64,000 nt of DNA from Armatimonadota bacterium. Lineage in GTDB: Bacteria > Armatimonadota > UBA5829 > DSUL01. Position numbers and translations under genes: made by a program. This document shows positions 28,638 to 36,935 of this stretch, piece by piece; the first letter of the stretch is position 1, and each line of letters opens with the position of its first letter. The notes beneath the pieces are model-generated. The model did not search any database. It was not told where the DNA came from and worked only from the letters and a program-made list of their open reading frames with translations. Location: the NCBI GenBank assembly GCA_025998755.1, contig AP024674.1:682001-746000 (forward strand). The letters run 5' to 3'.

Positions 28638-29743
28638 AAGTCGGCTATTTCGGGCGTCCCATCGGAGCCATTGGCGGAATTGCGCGACACACGACGGAGC
28701 TGCTGGCCGCACTGGGCAGGGTGGCCCCCGCGAACCAGTATCTGGTCTATACTAACCGGCCCAATGTTGTTTTCCCACTGCCGGGCGCTATTATCCGCCG
28801 TGGCCCGGCGCGAATTGGCCGTGTGCTGTGGGAGCAGGTGGTGGTCGCGTCACAGCTTAGGCGGGACCGACCGGATGTCTATCATTCCCCGGATTTCACT
28901 CTGCCGCTAACGGCCGACCCGCCGATGATAGTGACAGTGCACGACCTTATCTATCTCAAACAGCCGCAGGGGACGTCCTGGCGGGCTGCGGCGCTATACA
29001 GGTTATTGACCGGCCCGAGCGTGCGGAAGGCGAGAAGGGTGCTTGCGGTGTCCCAGCACTCGGCTCGGGAAGTGCGCAGCGCTTTTGGCCTTCGGGAGGA
29101 GCAGGTGACGGTTGTGCCGTCGGGGGTCAGCGAGACCCTGCGCCGGCTGGCTGCGCAGCTGCCGCCGGGAGAATCCAGGGAAACGTCGGAGGCCCCCCGG
29201 CCGTATATCCTGTATGCCGGGTTGCTGACGTCCCGGAAGGGTGTGCTGACACTGCTGGGTGCGTTCGAGCATTTGAGGGAGTCGGGCTGGGCCGGATATC
29301 TGGTGCTTGCAGGTTTGCAGGGTAGCGACTACGCGACGGTGGCTAAGAGGATTGCGTCATCTGCCTACCGGGAGAGCATACTGCTGAAGGGGGCGGTGGA
29401 CGATGCAACTCTTGCGCGCCTTTACGCGTCCGCAAGCGTGTTCTGCCTTCCCAGCTTCCACGAGGGCTTCGGCCTAACGGTTCTGGAAGCGATGACTTTT
29501 GGCTGTCCGGTGGTTGCCTCCGAATGCTCGGCAATTCCCGAGGCGGTCGGCGATTGCGGGCTGCTCGCCCCGCCGGGCGATCCCAGTGCACTGGCAGAGG
29601 CTCTTCGGAAGGTGCTGCTCGATGAAGATCTCGCCGCCAGTCTGCGGGAACGCGGCCGCCAGCGGGCCGGAGAGTTCACATGGGACGGCTCCGCCCGGCG
29701 AACGCTGGAAGTCTACCGTGAGGTGGGGGAGGACAGCCGATGA
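28634..29743 (+). CDS. family 4 glycosyltransferase (mannosyltransferase-like)
   Basis: A 369-residue GT-B enzyme with a clear N-domain (GAIGGIARHTTELLAALGR, about 11-29), DVYHSPDFTLPL and TVHDLIYLK in the acceptor region, YAGLLTSRKGVLTLLGAFE (about 195-213), and the canonical E-x7-E site FHEGFGLTVLEAMTFGCPVV (about 276-295), a retaining GT4 signature. GTG 28634 overlaps the preceding stop. The resemblance is to family members that often transfer mannose, but the donor is not proven. Confidence 0.9.
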   Translation: MKVGYFGRPIGAIGGIARHTTELLAALGRVAPANQYLVYTNRPNVVFPLPGAIIRRGPARIGRVLWEQVVVASQLRRDRPDVYHSPDFTLPLTADPPMIVTVHDLIYLKQPQGTSWRAAALYRLLTGPSVRKARRVLAVSQHSAREVRSAFGLREEQVTVVPSGVSETLRRLAAQLPPGESRETSEAPRPYILYAGLLTSRKGVLTLLGAFEHLRESGWAGYLVLAGLQGSDYATVAKRIASSAYRESILLKGAVDDATLARLYASASVFCLPSFHEGFGLTVLEAMTFGCPVVASECSAIPEAVGDCGLLAPPGDPSALAEALRKVLLDEDLAASLRERGRQRAGEFTWDGSARRTLEVYREVGEDSR

Positions 29744-31323
29744 AAGCGATGGCCGCGCGCGGGCGTTTCGGCCGTGATGTTCAGTCGGCCCTTCTCCGGG
29801 CGGCCGCCTATTTTCTCGTCCTTCTCCTGCTGGCTGGAAGTGCGGTAGGAGTTTGGTACGCTGCAGAGCAGAGCCGGCTCGCTGAGGCTGCTGTCATCGC
29901 GATTGCGGCAGCGGCGGTTGTCGCGCTGTTCCGCAGGGCGGAGAACGGCGTGCTGCTGGTCATCATGACAATGCCGCTGATGGACCTCTTCGTCCTGCCG
30001 ATTCTGGGGGTGAACATCAAGGCCAGCGACTGGCTCGCCTTTCTGGCGATCGGAGTGTTCTTGCTGCGAGTCCCCTTCGACCGCACACTGAGTGTCCGGG
30101 AGGACGTCCTGAAATGGCCCGTGCTGCTGTATCTCTTGACGGGACTGCTCTCAACCGTCCTGACATACGGAGCCCTCGCGGCGGCCGAAGAGGTGGAGGG
30201 AGCGACGGGTCTGAACTCTCTGAACCTGCGCACGTGGACGCAGACGTTCTGGGGCGTCTACAGCCTGATGCTCTACGTGATGGTGTTCTCCGTCATTCGG
30301 ACGCGCGCTCTCCTGAAAACCGCTGTCAACGTGCTGCTGCTCACCGCAGCTGCGGTCGGCATTTATGCTATCAGTGGACATCGCTACTGGACGGGCGGTG
30401 GTTACCGGGTTCTGGGGACCTTTTCTGAGCCATCCTACTACGCTGAGTGGCTCATCCTGACGCTGCCGCTGGCCGTCACCCTCACAATGGCTAATGGGAT
30501 CCGGGGAGGCAGGTTAGTCCAGGGGGCGCTCATCCTGCTGCTTGGAGCCAATCTTTTCCTGACTTTCTCCACGGGAGGTTACGCCAGCGCAATTCTTGCC
30601 ACGGCCGTGTTGCTCTTCCTCTCATATCGCTGCGGGCTAATCCGTCGCATCGGAATGTCTCGGCTGGCTGTTATGGGAGTGGCGGTGTGGGCGCTGGCGG
30701 TTGTGCTGGTCTTTACGTTTGTACCCACCGCTCGGATGTCCCTGCAGATCGTCGTTGACAAGGTGGTGAACCCGGAGCGCAGCGAGCACTCCGCAATGCT
30801 ACGTGAACGAGCCCGCTTCGCTGCCAAGTGCATTTTTGCGGAACATCCCATCTGGGGTGTGGGACCTGGCAACTTCCCGTTCTACCGGCCGCAATATGTG
30901 GTGGATGACCCGACAGCGGTGGACTATGAACGCGTGGGCCGCTGGGATCCGAACAACCTGTATCTTGAGGTGCTGAGCGAACGCGGAGTGGTGGGGGGAA
31001 TGGCCTTTTCCCTCATCTGGCTGGTTTTCTTCACGCAGATGCTGATGTCGTTGAAAAAGGCGCGGGATGATTACTCGCGCGCTCTGCTGATTGGGCTGAT
31101 TGCGGGCTTTGCCGGGGTGCTGCTGGGCTACTACGCGCATGCGAACTTTTTCCGGATCTACATCTGGGTGATGATGGGACTGGCCATGGCGGCGGCGCGG
31201 CTCGCTCACGAGCCTGCCCCGGAGATGGAGATCGCCAGTCCAGACGCCCGACCCTGGCGGAGCGGCCCTGTTCTTGAAACGCCGGTGCGTTCCTTCCGGC
31301 CGGACGCAGGAGCGGCACGGTGA
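29740..31323 (+). CDS. O-antigen ligase / Wzy-type polymerase-like membrane protein
   Basis: A 527-residue membrane protein with about 11-12 hydrophobic segments. The Wzy_C-like domain (about 350-430) has the large periplasmic loop with HPIWGVGPGNFPFYRP (about 368-383) and the LYLEVLSERGVVGG motif (about 407-420) expected of WaaL/Wzy enzymes. These join lipid-linked oligosaccharide units, either as polymerase or as ligase to an acceptor. It is the only such protein in the locus, so it probably polymerises the exopolysaccharide. No Wzx flippase is seen in the window. ATG 29740 overlaps the previous stop. Confidence 0.85.
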   Translation: MKAMAARGRFGRDVQSALLRAAAYFLVLLLLAGSAVGVWYAAEQSRLAEAAVIAIAAAAVVALFRRAENGVLLVIMTMPLMDLFVLPILGVNIKASDWLAFLAIGVFLLRVPFDRTLSVREDVLKWPVLLYLLTGLLSTVLTYGALAAAEEVEGATGLNSLNLRTWTQTFWGVYSLMLYVMVFSVIRTRALLKTAVNVLLLTAAAVGIYAISGHRYWTGGGYRVLGTFSEPSYYAEWLILTLPLAVTLTMANGIRGGRLVQGALILLLGANLFLTFSTGGYASAILATAVLLFLSYRCGLIRRIGMSRLAVMGVAVWALAVVLVFTFVPTARMSLQIVVDKVVNPERSEHSAMLRERARFAAKCIFAEHPIWGVGPGNFPFYRPQYVVDDPTAVDYERVGRWDPNNLYLEVLSERGVVGGMAFSLIWLVFFTQMLMSLKKARDDYSRALLIGLIAGFAGVLLGYYAHANFFRIYIWVMMGLAMAAARLAHEPAPEMEIASPDARPWRSGPVLETPVRSFRPDAGAAR

Positions 31324-32369
31324 TGCAAACGCCATCCGCCGGCGCAGACCCGGATGTGAGCGTGGTCATCCCTCTTTATAACTCCAGTTCCCTGGTGCGC
31401 GCGTGTCTCGAAATGCTGCGAAGCCAGACACTTGACCCGCGGCGCTTCGAAGTGATCGTGGCGGACGACTGCAGCACCGACGGATCTGCGGAGGCCATTG
31501 AGGAGATGGCGGCCGACTTGCCCTACGCGTTGACCCTGGTGCGCCGTGCCGAGAACGGGGGGCCGGGCGCCGCCCGTAACTCCGGCATCCAGGCGGCGCG
31601 TGCCCCCGTGATCGCCTTGCTGGACGCTGATACCGAACCTCAGCCGCAGTGGCTGGAGGAGGGATTGAAGGCGATCGAAGCATTTGATGCGGTCGAGGGC
31701 TATACGGAAATCGGCGACCCGGAACGAATCACACCCTTCACACATCAGACCGAGAACACTTCCGGGGGCACATTCCCAACCTGCAATATGTTCGTCAGGC
31801 GGTCAGTATTTCAGCGGATCGGGGGCTTCAACCCCCGTTTTTATGACCGCCGCGCCCGTGTTCATTATCGTGAGGACACGGATTTCGCGCTGCGGATGCT
31901 GGAGCACGGGATGCGCATCGGCTTTGCGGAGCGGGCGAAAGTGATTCATCGCCCGCTGTCCCCCAGCTGGAAGCGTCCCTTCCAGCTTGCCCGGCGCTAC
32001 CGCCACGACCGGCTGTTGCGCCGGCTTCATCCCGAAACGTTCCATCGCTGGACGGATGTCTATACCATCTTCGGCCGCCGCTTCGGGCGTTTGCGCCAGA
32101 AGCTGTACTGGGCGTATCTCGGCGGGGTAGCGGCAAGCGTCGCGGCTGGCGTGGCATCTCTTCCGCTTTGGCCTCCAGTTGTCTGGAGCGCAGTTTGCCT
32201 GTTGGGGATCTGGTGGCTCCACGTGCGGCGCATGGGTCGGAGGGCATTTACTTCGCTCTCGTCACTGGCTGCCGTGCCGGTTTGTGCCGTTGTACCCTTC
32301 GTTTACGCAGCGTCGGTGGTTCGTGGAGTTTTCCTGCACCCGGCCAAGGAGACAGTGTCAGCCCCCTGA
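31320..32369 (+). CDS. family 2 glycosyltransferase with C-terminal membrane helices
   Basis: A 349-residue GT-A enzyme. It has DVSVVIPLYNSSSLVRACLE (about 12-31), VIVADDCSTDGSAEAI (about 45-60), LLDADTEPQP (the DxD site, about 97-106) and FALRMLEHGMRIGFAERAKV (about 182-201). Two or three hydrophobic segments (about 265-340) anchor it in the membrane. GTG 31320 overlaps the polymerase stop, with ATG 31323 as an alternative start. It is the last gene of the translationally coupled locus that begins at 23226. The 204 bp after it hold no gene or strong terminator. Confidence 0.88.
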   Translation: MMQTPSAGADPDVSVVIPLYNSSSLVRACLEMLRSQTLDPRRFEVIVADDCSTDGSAEAIEEMAADLPYALTLVRRAENGGPGAARNSGIQAARAPVIALLDADTEPQPQWLEEGLKAIEAFDAVEGYTEIGDPERITPFTHQTENTSGGTFPTCNMFVRRSVFQRIGGFNPRFYDRRARVHYREDTDFALRMLEHGMRIGFAERAKVIHRPLSPSWKRPFQLARRYRHDRLLRRLHPETFHRWTDVYTIFGRRFGRLRQKLYWAYLGGVAASVAAGVASLPLWPPVVWSAVCLLGIWWLHVRRMGRRAFTSLSSLAAVPVCAVVPFVYAASVVRGVFLHPAKETVSAP

Positions 32370-32573
32370 GGGATGTCAGCCGTATCTGACGCGTGTTAGG
32401 CTGCATCTATGGAGCGGTTTGGGTCTGTGGAACAATCCAAGAAGAAGGACTGCGCCTCGCGCATAAGAAGTGCCAGGCGTGGCCGGGCGGCTTGAGTGCC
32501 GGAGAGGCCCGCCGCCACGGGATGGGCTGGGGAGAGGTTAGGCGACCGGGCCAAAGCCCGAGGTGAGACCCCT

Positions 32574-35500
32574 ATGAAGTATGCTCCGTGGATGCTCCTG
32601 CTGCTCTCTGTGGTGTGCGCGCCGCTTGGCGCGGACAGCGGAAATGCGCGCGCCCACACCATTCTGACCGATGGGGTGCGCGCCTCGTCCGATCCGGATG
32701 ACGCAGCCTGGCTTACCCTCTACTCCGATTCCACAGAGCTTCCGAAGACGACCTTCCAGCCGGGCGAATACTGTTTCTGGGGAGTCAACGGGCCCCAGGG
32801 CGTCAACCCGGTCAAGACGCCGGATCTCCATCAGTGGCTGAAACAGGGCAACATCAAGGGAGTGCGCTACGAGATTCCCTGGAACGGCCTGCAGCAATAT
32901 GTGACTACCAACTACGACTGGGGAGAGGTGGAGCAAGCCATCAACAGCTACGCGCAGGACGGCTTCACAGTCATCGGCCTTCTGTCATATGTTCCAGCCT
33001 GGGCCAACGGACACCGCGACCGGACTGCTCCTCCCATCCAGTCCGTGGCTGGCGAGGTGCTGAACCTCTCCAGTGGGACCGCCACCCTGGCGCACGCTCC
33101 CGTGGTCCATAATCCGTATCTGGTTCCCATAAATGCCGTCCCCGTTCACGTGGAGGACGAGATTCTCACTACGAACTATGCGGCGGGACAGGTGCCGGTG
33201 ACGAGCAAACAGCCCGTCATTCCCTCCTCCGTCCGGGTGTGGGTGGATGAGAACGACGGCCAGGGATGGCGGGAGTGGCAGCGAGTGGAGAGGCTGATCG
33301 AGTCGCCGGATGGAGCCAAGCACTTCATGGCCGACTTCCGCGGGCGCATCCTCTTCCGCAATAACAATCTGTTCTGGCTACACGGCAAGACACCGGCCAA
33401 TGGCTCGAAAATCAAGGTCAGTTACGACGCATATGACGCGAAGTATGAGCTGAACACTGACTACACATACGATCACGTCACAGGCACGATCACGGCTCAG
33501 CTAGGGTCGATCCAGGGTAACATTGGGCAGGAGACCTTCAGTGCCGCGACGCTCGATCCGCGATGGCAGTGGATGGACGCGCCGGCATCCTGGGATGTGA
33601 ACCAGTCCGCTCCCGGCCATCTCCGCTTGGATTCCTCCGCCACACTCCTCACGCGAGGGCACTTCTTGCATCAGACCTTGACCGGCCAGGGGGACTTTAC
33701 CGTCCAGATGCGTGTGACGGCGATGCCTGCCGGGCACAGCGGGGTGATGATCTATCAGGATGAACAGAACTGGTTCCGCTACTGCCTGAGTTCGGATCAG
33801 GGGCGGCCCTATCTGGTCCAGTGCCGCAACGGTGAGATCACCCGCATCGGGATGAGTGGGGAGCTGGGCTGGATGGTTCTTGCCCCCCGATGGATCGTCG
33901 TGCGGAAGCAGGGCTCCACATACACCTGCTTTACATCCTCCAACAGTCTAACGGGCCCGGACGGTGGCTACCAGTGGACGTACACCTTCCAGCAGGAGCT
34001 CTCATACCCTCTCAAGGTGGGAATCTCCATCTCCGGGAATGGTTCCGGGCATCTGGTGGACGAGTTCCGTGTTGTTCTGCCGGCGATCTCGGCACAGCCC
34101 GAGGTTCGCGTGTTCTATGATTATCTGGATACCGAGCCGTGGGCCAACTATGTGCGGGATGTGGTCTCGCATTTCAAGGATCGCATAAAACACTGGGAGC
34201 TGTGGAACGAGCCTGATCAGAACTGGTGCTGGTCTGGGACGCAGGAGCAGATGGCCTTTATGCTGCGCGCCGGCTATCTGGCAGCTAAACAGGCGGACCC
34301 GCAGGCGGTAGTCATTGGACCCGGATACGCCAACGGGGCGAACCGGCACTATGCGACCATCTACAACACCGTCGGCAACCAGTTCATGGATGCGCTCGCC
34401 TGGCATCCTTACCTGTTCACGAACCGGCCGCCGGATGCGGTGAATTGGAAGGTCAACCCGCACGTAGACGGCCGCTCCGCGATGATCGCAAACGGAGACG
34501 AGAACAAGAAAGTCTACTTCACCGAGATGTCCAGCACCAGCGGGGTTACCTGCTGGGGAGGAGGCAATAACGATCGAAAGCAGGCCGAGTATGGCTTGAG
34601 GCTTGCAATGATGGCCCGTGGACTGGACTATGCCGGAGGGATGTCCTGGTGGCCAGCGATGGACGAGGATCCCGTGGGCAGCCGGGAGGATCACGGGTTC
34701 GGCGGGCACGACGGCCTGTTCTACTTCCACCGCGCGCAGATCCAGAGCGCATCGCGCTCGAACAACATCGTGACCATCACCACGGTGGACCCGCACCCCT
34801 ACCGTCCGGGAGATCTGGTGTATTTCCAGGCCAAGACGGCGTTTGGCGTTCAGACATACGAGGTTTTGAGCGTTCCGAGCCCGCAGACGTTCACGTTCCG
34901 GCAAGTCGGTCCGGATGCGGCGACCCTGTGGACGGAAGAGAAGATCATAAACGGGATCTTCCCGAAGCCGATGTATTGGGCCTATCGCAGCGCGGCGACC
35001 AACCGCGGGATCTTGATGGACCTTGTCTCCTATGACGCAAGCGACAACCTGGTGCCTCCCAGCGGGAAACATTCTGTCAAGAAAGTGGTGGTGGGGGTGC
35101 AGGACCGCTCACGCGTCGCGCAGATCCGGGTGCTGACATCCCTGACCGCGACCGACTCAACGGCGCGGCCGCGGCGAGTCGCGGCCCGGCACGTCGGACA
35201 GGCCGGAGTCGCGCCGTTCGTGGTGAAAGTTGCGGATACGTCCGCGCATCTGAAGACCGAACGCTGGACGGTGACAGCCACCGGTCCGTCGTCGTTCACC
35301 GTGACCGGCTCCGTCTCGGGCGCTCAGGGCGTTGCGACGCCAGGAGCGGAGTTTACTTCAACCAACGGTGTGGTCACTTTCACCGTGCCCTCCGCGACGT
35401 ATGTTGCCGGGGATCGCTTCGAGTTCGAAACTTTCGCCGGAGACGGTTTCACGGAGCGCGCAGTCTGGACCAATTCCGGCCTTTCCGGGCCCGGGGACAT

Positions 35501-36773
35501 CACAATCAACCTGGCGGCGCCGGTTGATGCACGGTATGTGGCGATTCACTTCGTGCGAGCCGCAGGGGCGTCCAGCATCAAGGTGGACGAGATCGCTGTT
35601 TATAACTCCTCCGACGCCAACGTCAGTCAGGGCAAGCTTTATCTGGTCGAAGGCTATCAGGGTGGACCTACGGTTCCCGAGGATACGGAACCTCCCGTCA
35701 CAGCGATTTCCCTCAGCCCTGATCCGGGAGGGGGGTGGAGCTCCCAGCCCGTGACGGTAACGCTCACCGCAACGGACAATCCTGGTGGCAGCGGGGTTCA
35801 GGCCATCTACTATTCCCTGAACGGCTTCGCCACGTCCACCCTTTATACCGGACCGTTCAACCTGGGACAGGGAAGCCATGCGCTCCAGTTTCGGGCCGTG
35901 GACGCGCTGGGCAATCTGGAGCCGGTCCGCTCCGCTCTCATCCGAGTGGACACGACTCCTCCCTCGGGAACGGTGGCCATACAGGGTGGCACTGCCTATA
36001 CCTCCTCGCGCAGCGTGACGCTGCTGCTGACGGCATCGGACAACCTCAGTGGCGTCACCCAGATGGCGTTCTCATCCGACGGGAGTTCCTGGTCGGCGGC
36101 GGAGTCCTTCGCCTCGTCAAAGAACCACACCCTGCCCGGCGGCGATGGAATGAAGACGGTCTACGTGCGTTTCCGTGACGCTGCCGGCAACTGGTCCCCG
36201 TCGGTTTCAGCCACCATTACTCTGGACCAGACGCCGCCAGGCGCGCCCCAGGGAGTCACTGCATCCGTGCTCGGGGGCGCCCAGGTTCGCCTTGAGTGGC
36301 AGGCTGCCACTGACGGGGTAGGGGTGGCGGGTTATCAGGTGTTTCGCGCCGGTCAGTTGCTCGCCACCACCTCTGGAACCTCGCATACGGACGCGGATGT
36401 CCGCGTCGGGCAGACTTACAGTTACTCTGTCCGTGCGTTCGACCACGCCGGGAATGTGTCGGATCCGTCCGGCCCTGTCACCGTTGCCCTGGCAGAGGAG
36501 GCTCCTGTCCTGGATCTGGTGCTCACGGGGAGCATTCCGGATCCCCGTCCGGGGGACCGGATGACCATCACCGTCACCTATACGAACCGGGGAGAGACCG
36601 TGGCATCCGGCGTGCACGTGTCCTGTCGGGTGCCGGATCATACTTCCTACGTGCCGGGCAGCGCCAGCGGTGAAGGTCATTATGACCCTGACAGCCGCAC
36701 GCTGCGATGGCAGGTCGCTTCCGTTCCCCCAGGAGCCTCCGGCACGTTTGCGTTTGACGTGATAGTGGATTGA
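32574..36773 (+). CDS. large secreted clan GH-A-like glycoside hydrolase with accessory domains
   Basis: A 1399-residue exported enzyme. AGGTGAG precedes ATG 32574, giving a signal peptide (1-21) although the frame is open from 32496. A TIM-barrel glycosidase spans residues about 60-830, interrupted at about 320-510 by a lectin-like beta domain. Probable acid/base is Glu546 in ELWNEPDQ, and nucleophile Glu651 in YFTEMSS, as in clan GH-A (GH39/GH5-like). Then come a discoidin-like beta domain (about 870-1030), two OmpL47-type repeats (about 1038-1215, DNPGGSG and DNLSGV), an Fn3 domain (about 1222-1305) and a DUF11-type domain to the end. The substrate is unknown. It lies just behind the exopolysaccharide genes, so it may trim that polymer. 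Confidence 0.8.
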   Translation: MKYAPWMLLLLSVVCAPLGADSGNARAHTILTDGVRASSDPDDAAWLTLYSDSTELPKTTFQPGEYCFWGVNGPQGVNPVKTPDLHQWLKQGNIKGVRYEIPWNGLQQYVTTNYDWGEVEQAINSYAQDGFTVIGLLSYVPAWANGHRDRTAPPIQSVAGEVLNLSSGTATLAHAPVVHNPYLVPINAVPVHVEDEILTTNYAAGQVPVTSKQPVIPSSVRVWVDENDGQGWREWQRVERLIESPDGAKHFMADFRGRILFRNNNLFWLHGKTPANGSKIKVSYDAYDAKYELNTDYTYDHVTGTITAQLGSIQGNIGQETFSAATLDPRWQWMDAPASWDVNQSAPGHLRLDSSATLLTRGHFLHQTLTGQGDFTVQMRVTAMPAGHSGVMIYQDEQNWFRYCLSSDQGRPYLVQCRNGEITRIGMSGELGWMVLAPRWIVVRKQGSTYTCFTSSNSLTGPDGGYQWTYTFQQELSYPLKVGISISGNGSGHLVDEFRVVLPAISAQPEVRVFYDYLDTEPWANYVRDVVSHFKDRIKHWELWNEPDQNWCWSGTQEQMAFMLRAGYLAAKQADPQAVVIGPGYANGANRHYATIYNTVGNQFMDALAWHPYLFTNRPPDAVNWKVNPHVDGRSAMIANGDENKKVYFTEMSSTSGVTCWGGGNNDRKQAEYGLRLAMMARGLDYAGGMSWWPAMDEDPVGSREDHGFGGHDGLFYFHRAQIQSASRSNNIVTITTVDPHPYRPGDLVYFQAKTAFGVQTYEVLSVPSPQTFTFRQVGPDAATLWTEEKIINGIFPKPMYWAYRSAATNRGILMDLVSYDASDNLVPPSGKHSVKKVVVGVQDRSRVAQIRVLTSLTATDSTARPRRVAARHVGQAGVAPFVVKVADTSAHLKTERWTVTATGPSSFTVTGSVSGAQGVATPGAEFTSTNGVVTFTVPSATYVAGDRFEFETFAGDGFTERAVWTNSGLSGPGDITINLAAPVDARYVAIHFVRAAGASSIKVDEIAVYNSSDANVSQGKLYLVEGYQGGPTVPEDTEPPVTAISLSPDPGGGWSSQPVTVTLTATDNPGGSGVQAIYYSLNGFATSTLYTGPFNLGQGSHALQFRAVDALGNLEPVRSALIRVDTTPPSGTVAIQGGTAYTSSRSVTLLLTASDNLSGVTQMAFSSDGSSWSAAESFASSKNHTLPGGDGMKTVYVRFRDAAGNWSPSVSATITLDQTPPGAPQGVTASVLGGAQVRLEWQAATDGVGVAGYQVFRAGQLLATTSGTSHTDADVRVGQTYSYSVRAFDHAGNVSDPSGPVTVALAEEAPVLDLVLTGSIPDPRPGDRMTITVTYTNRGETVASGVHVSCRVPDHTSYVPGSASGEGHYDPDSRTLRWQVASVPPGASGTFAFDVIVD

Positions 36774-36832
36774 ACGCCTGCTTCCACCGGCCTTTTATGT
36801 GAGAACGCTGGCCGCTTACATCCTGAGAACTA

Positions 36833-36861
36833 TTCAGGACTGCCTCTCGCGCGCCGATAAT
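36833..36861 (+). promoter_or_regulatory. weak candidate promoter for cheA-cheR
   Basis: TTCAGG (36833-36838) and GATAAT (36856-36861) with a 17-bp spacer lie in the 162-bp gap before cheA. The -10 matches 5 of 6 bases, the -35 only 3 of 6. Confidence 0.28.
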
Positions 36862-36935
36862 AACTGACCGGAAGCCCGAGTTTGACCGCATCCCGGCCCG
36901 GATTCTGCGCGCGGGGATCGCCGGTGGAGGAGCGG

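Noticed and set aside
36207-36680. Minus-strand frame inside the large hydrolase
   Set aside because: Shadow of the C-terminal Fn3 and DUF11-type domains.
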